This document shows, piece after piece, positions 40,239 through 50,023 of a stretch of DNA of 64,000 nucleotides. Position 1 is the stretch's first letter. Each line of letters starts with the position of its first letter. The notes beneath the pieces were generated by a model. That model was not told where the DNA came from and made no database searches. It worked only from the letters and a program-made list of their open reading frames with translations. Location: assembly GCA_013336525.1 (NCBI GenBank), contig JAAXTM010000001.1, forward strand, positions 770,207 through 834,206. The letters run 5' to 3'. Source of the DNA: Geobacteraceae bacterium (lineage in GTDB: Bacteria > Desulfobacterota > Desulfuromonadia > Geobacterales > Pseudopelobacteraceae). Position numbers and translations under genes: made by a program.

Positions 40239-41582
40239 ATGCGCAGAAAACCCACAGCAGAAATGCTCTTTGACAATATGGACGACAAGCATGAAGGAAC
40301 TATTATTCGTAAGCCAGGCAGCAAGAAGTTGTATATGCTGTTCTACTACTACGGCCGCCGGGTAGAAAAAACCACCAGCCTGGACGACACACCGGTAAAC
40401 AGGAAAAAAGCCAAAACATGGCTCGATCGTCAGATGAAAAAAATTGAGACGAATCGGTTTGTTTTCGCCGATGCGTTTCCTGCAGCGCCAAGTGCTGAAA
40501 AGGCGTGGTTTGCCCGCCAGGAAGGCTGGGACTATCAACCGGAACCGAAAGACGTTCTGTTCGGTGATTACGTCGCACAATGGTACTTGAAAGTCTGGGA
40601 GCATATTCCAATCGGAACCAAAAAGGACGATTGGAAAAGTGCCATCAACTACTGGTTGCTACCGCACTTTAGAGAAATGACTTTTTACCAGATTTGCGGT
40701 ACTGAGCTGAAAAACTTTATCTCAACAATCAAGTGGAAATCAGGTGCCAAGAAGGGTCAACTGCTCAGCAAGAAGCGAGTCAAGAACATTCTGGTGCCAT
40801 TTCGCGCCATTTTTAACGATGCGGTTGAGGAATTTCGATGGAACCTGCCCGACCCGTTCCGGAATACCAGAAAGCATCTGCCAGACACCGAAGAGAAGGA
40901 GCGGGAGGTCTTTCGCTATGACGATTGGCAGCTTCTGCTGAAGCACATGGACCCATGGTATGTACCGATTGTCGAGTTCATGATTCTCACCGGTACCATA
41001 AGTTCAGAAATTGCGGGGCTCAGAAAATCGGATATCAAAGACAATCACATTCTGATTCAGAATACTATCGTCAGGAATAGGGAAAAGCAAAAAACCAAAA
41101 CGAAGTACCGCTCAAGGAAAGTTCCCATCACGAATGCCGTCAGGGAACGACTGGAAATGGCACTCAGCCGGTCACACGATGATTACGTTTTTACCAAACC
41201 GACCGGTGACAAATTCAACGCGGCAAACTTCAACAATAATATCTGGATAAAGGCACTCAAGAAGGCTGGCCTTTCCCACAAAGTGCCTTACTGCACAAGA
41301 CACTCTTTTGCTGCATGGTCGCTGACATTGAAAGTTGATATGCTCAGGCTAGTGAGCTTGATGGGACATAAAGACAAGAAAATGGTTTTTGAGGTTTACG
41401 GCAATTATGTGGAGGGGCTAGAACAGGATGCTTTAAAAATCCTCAACTACTTTGGCCAGGATTTTATCATGCCCGAGATCAGACAACATGCCATCGTGAC
41501 CATGCATGAGAGTCTGGCACCCCATCTTGCTTGGCAAATGAATCAAATGCAACAGGCTGCATATCCGGTCGTAACTGTCTAA
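40239..41582 (+). CDS. Tyrosine recombinase / phage-type integrase with DUF3596-like N-terminus
   Basis: YCTRHSFAAWSL and LMGHKDKKMVFEVYGNYV catalytic boxes; N-terminal Arm-binding-like region. Confidence 0.85.
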   Translation: MRRKPTAEMLFDNMDDKHEGTIIRKPGSKKLYMLFYYYGRRVEKTTSLDDTPVNRKKAKTWLDRQMKKIETNRFVFADAFPAAPSAEKAWFARQEGWDYQPEPKDVLFGDYVAQWYLKVWEHIPIGTKKDDWKSAINYWLLPHFREMTFYQICGTELKNFISTIKWKSGAKKGQLLSKKRVKNILVPFRAIFNDAVEEFRWNLPDPFRNTRKHLPDTEEKEREVFRYDDWQLLLKHMDPWYVPIVEFMILTGTISSEIAGLRKSDIKDNHILIQNTIVRNREKQKTKTKYRSRKVPITNAVRERLEMALSRSHDDYVFTKPTGDKFNAANFNNNIWIKALKKAGLSHKVPYCTRHSFAAWSLTLKVDMLRLVSLMGHKDKKMVFEVYGNYVEGLEQDALKILNYFGQDFIMPEIRQHAIVTMHESLAPHLAWQMNQMQQAAYPVVTV

Positions 41583-41590
41583 AAAACAAT

Positions 41591-41643
41591 GCCCCGACTA
41601 GCATTAGTACTTTCTTAGTGAAAGTTCTGGTGAAAGTCGGGGC
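41591..41643 (+). terminator. Inverted repeat downstream of integrase
   Basis: gccccgact ... agtcggggc followed by aaaaag. Confidence 0.5.
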
Positions 41644-41651
41644 AAAAAGAA

Positions 41652-41673
41652 AGGGAATCCGCAAGGATTCCCT
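41652..41673 (-). terminator. Rho-independent terminator of tRNA-Gly
   Basis: agggaatcc-gcaa-ggattccct, T-rich tract on minus strand (TTTCTTTTTG). Confidence 0.8.
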
Positions 41674-41683
41674 ATACTTATAA

Positions 41684-41758
41684 TGGAGCGGGAAACGGGA
41701 TTCGAACCCGCGACTTCGACCTTGGCAAGGTCGCACTCTACCACTGAGTTATTCCCGC
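41684..41758 (-). tRNA. tRNA-Gly (GCC)
   Basis: Minus strand GCGGGAATAACTCAGTGGTAGAGTGCGACCTTGCCAAGGTCGAAGTCGCGGGTTCGAATCCCGTTTCCCGCTCCA; cloverleaf folds by eye, encoded CCA. Confidence 0.97.
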
Positions 41759-41850
41759 TTGCGAGACCAGATGTATAGCAAATAGAGATATTGGTGTCAA
41801 CTTTTTTTAGCACCTAATGCATTTTTTTCAACAGGAGAAATATCCTGCTG

Positions 41851-43026
41851 CTATGCCAGCAGCGCCCGGTAAACTGAAACCAACTGCCTTGACCTGCTGT
41901 CCCAAGAGTGTATTTTGATCGATCTTTCTATAAGCCGCTCTGAAAGAGAACTCATCAGGTTGCTGTTCTGCAGCGTTGACACAATTGTGCTTGCCAGTAA
42001 AGCTGTATTTCCACGTTCAACATATATACCGTGATCACCGAGAATCTCCCGATTGATTTGGTTATCAAACGCCACCGTCGGCAGCCCACAAGCCATGTAA
42101 TTGAACAATTTGCCGTTAGCCTCGGTTTGTGACAATTTTGGCGAAACGGCAAGATCTCCTGCACTTAGTAAAAATGGAGCACGGTCATAACTCACACGGC
42201 CGGTGAACGTGATGAAATCATCAATACCCATATCCGAGGCTTTCCTCTGATATTCCTTCTCGGGAAAGCCCATCAGCAGAAACCGTATGTCCGGCGATTT
42301 TTTCCTGACAAGCGCAATGGCGTCCAGCAAAAGATCAACGCCTTGATATTGATTAAACAGGCCGAGATAGACCACCAGCTTCACATGGCCGGAAATACCG
42401 AGTTCCCTGCGAGCCTCGCTTTGTGGATATGGCCTGAAGACCTCCGTATCCACTCCATCAATCAGATTGGTTACCTTCTCTGGTCCAATCCCCCAATCAT
42501 TTACCAACTCCTGCCGTCCTTTATCAGAACTGGTTATTATATGATCAGCACGTCGGTCAATAAAGCGTTCAATCAATTTAAATATTTTCAGCAGCGGCGA
42601 TGTCGCGCGGAAAAATCCGTGATTGAGGGATTCACCACTCAAACTGCCCTGGTAATCGAAAAGGAGTGGGATACGAAATAATTTCTTGAGAACAGAACCG
42701 ATCAAAGTTCCTTCGTGCAGATGGGCATGAATAAGATGGGGACGAAATGAACGAACTTCAGTCAGTGCTTTCCACAGCAGCAGAAGATCAAGGTACGGTT
42801 TATGCCAGGAGGGACCGGCCTCCAGCTTGCTGTACCACGGAATCTGAATTGTTCGCACAACTCTGACCCCCGGCATATCCCGGCCAAGGTGGTACGTCAC
42901 AATACAGACTTCGTGACCAAGCTTCGTCAGCGCGCGTGCTTCTTCATATATCCTGACATGACACCCCCTGTCGGCAAAATAGGGTGTCGGTGCGATCATC
43001 AGCACGCGGAGTGCGTCTTCAGTCAA
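41851..43026 (-). CDS. Glycosyltransferase family 4 protein
   Basis: APTPYFADRGCHVRIYEEARALTKLGHEVCIVTYH; GT4 C-terminal pattern SPKLSQTEANGKLFNYMACGLPTVAFDN. Confidence 0.9.
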   Translation of the reverse strand: MTEDALRVLMIAPTPYFADRGCHVRIYEEARALTKLGHEVCIVTYHLGRDMPGVRVVRTIQIPWYSKLEAGPSWHKPYLDLLLLWKALTEVRSFRPHLIHAHLHEGTLIGSVLKKLFRIPLLFDYQGSLSGESLNHGFFRATSPLLKIFKLIERFIDRRADHIITSSDKGRQELVNDWGIGPEKVTNLIDGVDTEVFRPYPQSEARRELGISGHVKLVVYLGLFNQYQGVDLLLDAIALVRKKSPDIRFLLMGFPEKEYQRKASDMGIDDFITFTGRVSYDRAPFLLSAGDLAVSPKLSQTEANGKLFNYMACGLPTVAFDNQINREILGDHGIYVERGNTALLASTIVSTLQNSNLMSSLSERLIERSIKIHSWDSRSRQLVSVYRALLA

Positions 43027-43978
43027 GGTTTATCCTGTCTTTAACAACATAAATTGGCTTGCCTTGCGACTCAAAGTAGGTTCTCGCATTCAGTTCGCCT
43101 AATAGCCCCAGTACAATAAACTGAACACCCATGAACAGCAGAAATGCCGTCAGTATCAGTAGCGGATTTCTATTCATGCTGAAGTTTTCAAATATCTTCA
43201 TGTACAGGGTCATCGTTCCAGTGCCTGCAGCAGCAAACATGGTGTAAAAGCCCCATTTACCGAACAGCTGAATCGGCTTGGTGGAATAGGCCATCAAAAA
43301 CTTGACCGTCAGCAGATCCAGAACAACTCTCAGCGTGCGGGAAATGCCGTATTTACTGACCCCATGCAATCGGGGGAAGTGATTGACCGGAATCTCCGTC
43401 ACCTTGGCACCAAACTGGGAGGCCAGCGCCGGAACGAAGCGATGCATTTCGCCGTAAAGATTGATACCATCCAGCACTTCACGGCGATAGGCTTTGAGTG
43501 TACAGCCGTAATCATGCAGATGAACACCGGTCTGTCGGGAAATAAGGGAATTGGCAATCATTGAGGGAATCTTGCGGCTTATGAAAGTGTCTTTTCGATC
43601 ACGACGCCACCCGGAGACGACATCATATCCTTCATGAATTTTGGCAACAAGACGCGGAATATCAGCCGGATCATTCTGCAGATCACCATCCATCGGAATA
43701 ATGATGTCACCTTTTGCGTAATCAAAGCCCGCTGACATTGCAGCTGTCTGGCCGAAATTACGGCGAAAGCGGATGACTTTAAGGGCGGTATCACTGGAAG
43801 CAAGCCTGGTAAGTACGCTGTAGGACTTATCAGAAGAGCCGTCATCAACCATGACTATTTCATACGTGCATCCCATCATCTGCAATGCGGAACTGATCGC
43901 AGAATATACCGCTTCTACGTTATCCTGCTCGTTGAACACCGGTACAACAATACTTATATCCACGTTTTTCTCCATCAA
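43019..43978 (-). CDS. Glycosyltransferase family 2, polyprenyl-phosphate sugar transferase type (GtrB/DPM1-like)
   Basis: ISIVVPVFNEQDNVEAVYSAISSAL, IPMDGDLQNDPADIPRL, two C-terminal TM segments. Confidence 0.9.
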   Translation of the reverse strand: MMEKNVDISIVVPVFNEQDNVEAVYSAISSALQMMGCTYEIVMVDDGSSDKSYSVLTRLASSDTALKVIRFRRNFGQTAAMSAGFDYAKGDIIIPMDGDLQNDPADIPRLVAKIHEGYDVVSGWRRDRKDTFISRKIPSMIANSLISRQTGVHLHDYGCTLKAYRREVLDGINLYGEMHRFVPALASQFGAKVTEIPVNHFPRLHGVSKYGISRTLRVVLDLLTVKFLMAYSTKPIQLFGKWGFYTMFAAAGTGTMTLYMKIFENFSMNRNPLLILTAFLLFMGVQFIVLGLLGELNARTYFESQGKPIYVVKDRINLD

Positions 43979-44033
43979 TCAAGTACCAGCAACTACATAG
44001 CTAATTGTTTCCTGGTCAGCAAATATCAGCCGA

Positions 44034-44990
44034 CTATTCGGGGAAACTCTCACCTAACCTCTTAATTATTCTTATCCGTATTGAACTGTCTTGAACCTGA
44101 TCCGGCTTCCCGCTTAGTAAACCACACAGCAAACCGACGCCGTTCACAATATGCATAAGAGGATATATGCCGAGCAGAAGCAAAGAGTAGAGACGCCCAG
44201 TCCGCTGCAAAACACTGAGCGAAAAGACTGAAGCGGCACAAATATATATCACAAGAGGAGAAAGCAGTATTAAATTTTTGATATAAACAAGTGAGAGGAA
44301 CAGATATGCGACAAAAAAGAGCGGAATAAAGCTTGTTACCGAATATGATCGGGTAATGAGGGTTTGTTGCCCCCTGCCACGTCCATAGTTAAACATCTGA
44401 CGAATAAATGCCTTCAAAGTATTGCGTTGACTACGAAATACGAGCATCGACGGAACGTGTAGCAAGCTGTAGCCTGCTGATGTAACCCGTTCCATAAATT
44501 CGTTTTCCTCGTTTGGATACAAGCATTCGTTAAAACCTTTAAGATCGATGAAAACGGAGCGGCGAACTGCAAGGTTGCACAAAATCAGCTCCTTGTCAGT
44601 TGTCTTGCGGGTTTGACCAAATGATCGGTAGCGGTTGTTTACGGCACCGGAACCAAATTTAGACGCAAGTGCCTGGCCAAACAGCTGCTGAAGCCAGCTG
44701 TCTTCGTCAGGAGTAAGTGATGGGCCACCTACAACAGCTACCGCCGGATCACTCATTGCCTCGCAGCAACAATCCAGATTTTCAGGGACTATCAGTGAAT
44801 CGTCGTCCAGAAAATACAGAATATCGCCAACGGCCTCCCTTGCAGCACGGTTACGCTGCTGGCTGGGTGCACTCCCTTCGGCAAGAATGATTTCATACCT
44901 GGGATCATCAGACATGACCTTTTTGAGGTGCTGGCACGCAGCCACATAGCCACCCGGCTTTACAGGAATAATTATGGAAACAGTTGACAT
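44034..44990 (-). CDS. Glycosyltransferase family 2 protein
   Basis: VSIIIPVKPGGYVAACQHLKKV, LYFLDDDSLIVPENL; start at 44990 because a longer ORF would run into a terminator. Confidence 0.85.
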   Translation of the reverse strand: MSTVSIIIPVKPGGYVAACQHLKKVMSDDPRYEIILAEGSAPSQQRNRAAREAVGDILYFLDDDSLIVPENLDCCCEAMSDPAVAVVGGPSLTPDEDSWLQQLFGQALASKFGSGAVNNRYRSFGQTRKTTDKELILCNLAVRRSVFIDLKGFNECLYPNEENEFMERVTSAGYSLLHVPSMLVFRSQRNTLKAFIRQMFNYGRGRGQQTLITRSYSVTSFIPLFFVAYLFLSLVYIKNLILLSPLVIYICAASVFSLSVLQRTGRLYSLLLLGIYPLMHIVNGVGLLCGLLSGKPDQVQDSSIRIRIIKRLGESFPE

Positions 44991-45006
44991 ATGCCCGCCA
45001 CACAAA

Positions 45007-45028
45007 AACACCGGGCATGCCCGGTGTT
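45007..45028 (-). terminator. Rho-independent terminator downstream of resB-ccsB
   Basis: 22-bp perfect palindrome aacaccgggcatgcccggtgtt; T-tract on minus strand. Confidence 0.85.
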
Positions 45029-45075
45029 AGAGTTTTGTCTGGAACGTTTATTTGCTGAACAAATTAAACCTGTAT

Positions 45076-45930
45076 CTATTTACCGCCGCCATAGCTATGC
45101 AGTCCTGAGAGAAGAAGGTTGACACCCAGATAGCAGAAAAGAGTCGCGGCGAAACCGATGACCGAAAGCCAGGCAGCGCGTTTTCCAACCCACCCTTTGG
45201 TGATACGCGCGTGCAAAAAGGCTGCATAGATAAACCATACTATTAGTGACCACGTTTCCTTTGGGTCCCAGCTCCAGTAGGTGCCCCAGGCATAATTTGC
45301 CCAGGCGGCTCCGGTGATGATGCCCAGTGTCAGGAGCGGAAAGCCGATCATGATTGCGCGGTAATTGATATCATCGAGCACCTTCAGAGGTGGGAACATG
45401 GACATCAGTCCTCCAGCCGGTGCTGGTGAATCGGTAACTTCCACGGCAGTTTTGATCAGGTACATGATTGAAATTCCGCAGGCGACAGCAAATGCGGCAT
45501 AACCAAGGAAGCAGGTAATTACATGGTACAGCAGCCAGTTACTCTGCAGCGCCGGAACAAGTGGTTCGATACCGGTATTCATACCAAGCTGTGCCCATGC
45601 CATGCCCAATAGTGCAAACGGCATAACAAATGCCCCGATAACCCGATATTTATAGCGAATGTCGATGTAGGTAAATAGCAGAACTATCGTCCAGGAAAAG
45701 AATACTATTGATTCATAAAGGTTTGACATTGGAGCATGTCCAACACCCAAATCATAGGACTCCTTCCAGCGAAGCCCGATTGCAACCGATTGAATAATAA
45801 GACCGGCGTATGCAATGAAACTGCCTGCCATGCCGATGGATTTGCTTTTGCTGGCCAGAAACGCAAAGAAAGCAAGCATTGAGATCAGATATATAAAAGT
45901 TGTAACGTTAAAAAGCATTGAACTGGTCAT
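45076..45930 (-). CDS. ccsB: Cytochrome c biogenesis protein, CcsA/CcsB type
   Basis: WANYAWGTYWSWDPKETWSLIVWFIYAAFLHAR WWD-type motif, polytopic. Confidence 0.9.
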   Translation of the reverse strand: MTSSMLFNVTTFIYLISMLAFFAFLASKSKSIGMAGSFIAYAGLIIQSVAIGLRWKESYDLGVGHAPMSNLYESIVFFSWTIVLLFTYIDIRYKYRVIGAFVMPFALLGMAWAQLGMNTGIEPLVPALQSNWLLYHVITCFLGYAAFAVACGISIMYLIKTAVEVTDSPAPAGGLMSMFPPLKVLDDINYRAIMIGFPLLTLGIITGAAWANYAWGTYWSWDPKETWSLIVWFIYAAFLHARITKGWVGKRAAWLSVIGFAATLFCYLGVNLLLSGLHSYGGGK

Positions 45931-45946
45931 AAACTTTATACCCCCA

Positions 45947-47335
45947 TTAGATTTTTAGATGCTCAAATTTTTCCGAGATGTCCTCAAACTGCATTTGGAA
46001 TGCCGCCTGATTTTTATTTGTATTGCCATACATACGGGCATGCCCTTTTGACACTACCACCCAGACCCGCTTATGCGACATGAAAAAAGCTACACCGATA
46101 CCAATCACCATAAGAGTGCATCCAAGCCAGACAACCCAGACGCCTGGGTCTTTAGCCACCTGCAGTCCGGTAAACATCTTGGCATCCGTACCGTTAAAGA
46201 CAAAGATCAGCCTGTCCCCCCGCATCTCATCCAAAGTGGGGTTATTCTTAAAGACCTTAAAATATTTTGGCTCTCCATTTTTTTCTTTCACGCCGACAAC
46301 TGCGACCATCCCCTCCCCTGGATTATCGGTCAGATCCACAATGGTGGCAACGCGACCATCCGGCAGGTTGGTCAGGGTGTTGGGACGGAGTGAAATCTGC
46401 TCGGTTTTGCCATTATCACGCTGCTTGACCGAGAACAAATAATTACTGGCATTGTTGGCCGGGCCATAGTTGGATTGATAAAAAGTTATCCCTTTGTAGG
46501 TCAGCGGTTCATTAACAATAACCTTTACCTGTGAATAACCTGGGACCGGTTTACCATTTTCCAAAACCGTCAGTATACTCCTGAATTCCTTGGGCGCACC
46601 GTTCGCATAAAAGTCGACGCTAAACTTTTCGCACAGAAGCTCAAACCCGAGCGGCATCTGCTGACCGTTCTGTTTTTCAAATGAATTAACACTGGTTCCT
46701 TCAACAATGGAGACAAACCCTTTATACCCGAATAAAGAGCCGATAATTGCCCCTATAAAGATCACCAGAATGCTCAAGTGAACAACATAGACACCAAGGC
46801 GACACCAGACAGTTTTCTGCGCAAAAAGATGGTATTCGCCATTATGCTCGGTGACCACCGGCGTGGAAAACTCTTTACTCAAAAACTCAACAAGCCTGTC
46901 TTTCCCTTTATCAATGGATCCGGAAAATGAAAGCTCTTTTTTTAAAGGGAATGAGTTACGGAGCCCCTCCCCCAACACGAGAGTCGGTTCACTGATAAAT
47001 TTGAATACATGCGGCAGGCGTTTAATGGAGCAGGAAACAAGATTAATACTGAACACATAGAGCAGGGTAATGAACCACCATGAGTGGTACATGTCAAAGA
47101 AACCGAGCTTGGAGTAAATCTGCAGCTTGGTCTGACTGATCTGGGCGATATATTGTGGAGGCAGTGCCCCTTGTGGCAGAACTGTGCCGATTACAGAAGT
47201 CAAAGCCAGTGAAATCAGCAGAAAGAGTGTCAGTTTAAGAGAACAGAAAAAATCCCATACGCCGTTGATAAAATTTCGCTCAGTAGTTGCCAATGGAATC
47301 TCCAGAACATAGAAGTATTGTGCAAAATCAGGCAC
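45947..47335 (-). CDS. resB: ResB family cytochrome c biogenesis protein
   Basis: FFCSLKLTLFLLISLALTSVIGTVLPQ, FYQSNYGP; adjacent to ccsB. Confidence 0.9.
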   Translation of the reverse strand: MPDFAQYFYVLEIPLATTERNFINGVWDFFCSLKLTLFLLISLALTSVIGTVLPQGALPPQYIAQISQTKLQIYSKLGFFDMYHSWWFITLLYVFSINLVSCSIKRLPHVFKFISEPTLVLGEGLRNSFPLKKELSFSGSIDKGKDRLVEFLSKEFSTPVVTEHNGEYHLFAQKTVWCRLGVYVVHLSILVIFIGAIIGSLFGYKGFVSIVEGTSVNSFEKQNGQQMPLGFELLCEKFSVDFYANGAPKEFRSILTVLENGKPVPGYSQVKVIVNEPLTYKGITFYQSNYGPANNASNYLFSVKQRDNGKTEQISLRPNTLTNLPDGRVATIVDLTDNPGEGMVAVVGVKEKNGEPKYFKVFKNNPTLDEMRGDRLIFVFNGTDAKMFTGLQVAKDPGVWVVWLGCTLMVIGIGVAFFMSHKRVWVVVSKGHARMYGNTNKNQAAFQMQFEDISEKFEHLKI

Positions 47336-47516
47336 AAATCGTTAATACAATTGTGGACAATACCTCATATTTAAAAAAAAATGCACCACTTTTTTCTTTC
47401 CCTATAATTTTACTGTATTTTCACTCCATGCTTTCTTCTGGTAATGATCGCTTTCATTTTTAAAATCATCGTGTATACTTAAGGCGGTACAAACTTTTAT
47501 TTTTCTCGGAGTGGTT

Positions 47517-47723
47517 ATGCCAGTTATTCTGGAAGCAATTCTCATTTCTGCCGGCATGCTTTTCATGTTCGCCATGGCATTTTTGGCCTTGTTTCTGTTT
47601 GCGATCAGCATGATGCCGATCGAACGCAGCCTGTCCAAAATGATCTGGGATGCGACAACACCCAAAAGGCGTGTTCCAACCCCAGCCAAGGGCTCTTTCC
47701 GGGATTTCAGTGCCAAACACTGA
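47517..47723 (+). CDS. Small putative membrane protein
   Basis: 68 aa, one or two hydrophobic segments then basic tail; RBS cggag about 6 nt upstream of ATG. Confidence 0.5.
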   Translation: MPVILEAILISAGMLFMFAMAFLALFLFAISMMPIERSLSKMIWDATTPKRRVPTPAKGSFRDFSAKH

Positions 47724-47955
47724 TACTCTTTCTTCTGTTTTGTAACGACCAGATCAAATAGACAGGATGGGTGTGCTAACCAAATCATTTTCTGCTAAAA
47801 ATCCAGAAACTGATTTCTAATTTACTAAAGGCTTCTCGAATTCGGGCAGCCTTTTTCAATAATCAGATCTGGTAATCAGGATAAGTGCTTCAACAAAATT
47901 ATTCTTTGAAATATCAAAAAGATTATCTTTAACTTACCATGCGGAGGAATCAATC

Positions 47956-49410
47956 ATGCTGCCACTGAAAGACCCCACCCTGCTGAAAAGCCACTGTTAT
48001 CTGGCCGGCGACTGGATCGATGCGGACAATAGTGAAACTATAACGGTAACTAACCCGGCTACCGGTGAGATGCTCGGCACGGTCCCTAAAATGGGAACTT
48101 TCGAGACCCGCCGTGCAATTGACGCTGCTGCTGCAGCCCTTCCCGCATGGCGGGCCAGAACCGCCAAGGATCGCTCCAGCATCCTGAGACGCTGGTTCGA
48201 ACTAATCATGGCCAACCAAGACGATCTTGCTGTCATCATGACCGCAGAGCAAGGGAAACCGCTGGCCGAGTCAAAGGGTGAAATATCCTATGCTGCCTCA
48301 TTTATCGAATGGTTTGCCGAAGAGGGTAAACGGGTCTATGGTGACACTATCCCCGGCCACACAGCTGATAAGCGTATTGTTGTCATAAAAGAACCGATCG
48401 GGGTTTGCGCCGCTATTACCCCCTGGAATTTCCCCTCCGCAATGATCACCCGCAAAGCCGGACCAGCACTGGCTGCCGGTTGTACAATGGTCGTAAAACC
48501 CGCCAGCGCCACGCCTTTTTCTGCATTGGCACTGGCTGAACTCGGGGTGCGCGCCGGAATTCCGGCAGGTGTATTCAGTGTTGTCACCGGCTCAGCCTCT
48601 GCCATTGGTGACGAAATGGCTGCAAATCCTCTTGTTCGCAAGCTGACCTTTACCGGATCTACTGAAATCGGAAAACAGCTGATGGTTCAGTGCGCTGCCA
48701 CCGTCAAGAAAGTTTCACTGGAACTGGGTGGCAATGCTCCATTTATAGTCTTTGATGATGCCGATCTGGACGCTGCTGTAGATGGCGCAATAGCATCCAA
48801 GTACCGGAACACCGGCCAGACCTGCGTCTGTACCAACAGACTATTAGTACAGTCCGGTGTTTACGACCTGTTTATACAAAAACTATCCGCTGCTGTGGCC
48901 AGAATGCATATTGGTAACGGCCTGACCGGGGATGTCCAGCAGGGGCCGCTCATAAACATGGCAGCCGTTGAAAAAGTTGAGGAACATATAGCCGATGCTA
49001 CCGCTAAAGGTGCCAGAATAGTCTGTGGCGGCAAGCGCCACAGACTGGGCGGCACTTTTTTCGAGCCGACGATCGTGGCCGATGTCACCCCTGATATGTT
49101 GGTTGCCCGCGAAGAAACTTTCGGTCCACTGGCTCCGGTATTCAAATTCGACAGCGACGCAGAAGCCGTTCAAATGGCTAACGACACTGAATTCGGCCTG
49201 GCGTCATATTTCTACAGCCGTGACATAAGCCGGGTATGGCGTATTGCCGAGGCATTGGAATACGGCATGGTAGGCATCAACACCGGCTTAATATCAACTG
49301 AAGTCGCCCCTTTTGGCGGAGTAAAGGAGTCCGGGATAGGCCGCGAAGGTTCACGCTATGGAATTGAAGACTTCCTGGAGATTAAATACCTCTGTTTGGG
49401 GGGAATATAA
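47956..49410 (+). CDS. gabD: NAD(P)-dependent succinate-semialdehyde dehydrogenase
   Basis: PWNFPSAMITRKAGPALAAGC, LELGGNAPFIVFDDADLDAAV, GQTCVCTNRLLVQ. Confidence 0.9.
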   Translation: MLPLKDPTLLKSHCYLAGDWIDADNSETITVTNPATGEMLGTVPKMGTFETRRAIDAAAAALPAWRARTAKDRSSILRRWFELIMANQDDLAVIMTAEQGKPLAESKGEISYAASFIEWFAEEGKRVYGDTIPGHTADKRIVVIKEPIGVCAAITPWNFPSAMITRKAGPALAAGCTMVVKPASATPFSALALAELGVRAGIPAGVFSVVTGSASAIGDEMAANPLVRKLTFTGSTEIGKQLMVQCAATVKKVSLELGGNAPFIVFDDADLDAAVDGAIASKYRNTGQTCVCTNRLLVQSGVYDLFIQKLSAAVARMHIGNGLTGDVQQGPLINMAAVEKVEEHIADATAKGARIVCGGKRHRLGGTFFEPTIVADVTPDMLVAREETFGPLAPVFKFDSDAEAVQMANDTEFGLASYFYSRDISRVWRIAEALEYGMVGINTGLISTEVAPFGGVKESGIGREGSRYGIEDFLEIKYLCLGGI

Positions 49411-49499
49411 TCCTTGGTAGTGTTCTGTTACTGCTTGATTCATACTCAATGTAAAATTCATGTTGACAATTAACTTAATGTCCTATAGAAATAGTAGAC

Positions 49500-49961
49500 A
49501 TGTTGTCAAAGAAAACAAAATATGCGCTAAAGGCGTTGCTAAATCTGGCGGGACAACCTGCAGAAGAACCGGTTCTTATTTCTGAGCTCGCCAGACAGGA
49601 AAAAATCCCGCGTAAATTTTTGGAATCCATTCTGCTGTCACTTAAAAACGCCGGTCTGCTTCAGAGCAAAATCGGCAAGGGGGGTGGATATTTCCTCGCC
49701 AGAGAACCTCGCAATATCAGCATAGGCAGCATTATAAAGGTACTAGAGGGCGGTTACGCACCGGTGCAATGCCTGAACGACAACACCGCTACTGGATGCG
49801 ATGAATGCGAAGACTCTTCCAGTTGCGGAATACGACTGGTAATGACCGATGTGATGCTGGCAATCAGCGCTGTTCTTGAAACAACCACCCTGGCGGACAT
49901 GATCGAACGTTCCGACAATGCTAAACGTGCCAGCTTAAAAATAATGGATTTCAGCATTTAA
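49500..49961 (+). CDS. Rrf2-family transcriptional regulator
   Basis: [30 protein letters not shown]; Cys cluster [11 protein letters not shown]. Confidence 0.9.
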   Translation: MLSKKTKYALKALLNLAGQPAEEPVLISELARQEKIPRKFLESILLSLKNAGLLQSKIGKGGGYFLAREPRNISIGSIIKVLEGGYAPVQCLNDNTATGCDECEDSSSCGIRLVMTDVMLAISAVLETTTLADMIERSDNAKRASLKIMDFSI

Positions 49962-49972
49962 TTTTTTTGCCA

Positions 49973-50001
49973 CTAATATCTACTTGTTCTATAGATATTA
50001 G
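49973..50001. promoter_or_regulatory. 10-bp inverted repeat between rrf2-type gene and cysK
   Basis: ctaatatcta-cttgttcta-tagatattag. Confidence 0.6.
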
Positions 50002-50023
50002 CAAACTGAAAAGGAGATACATC

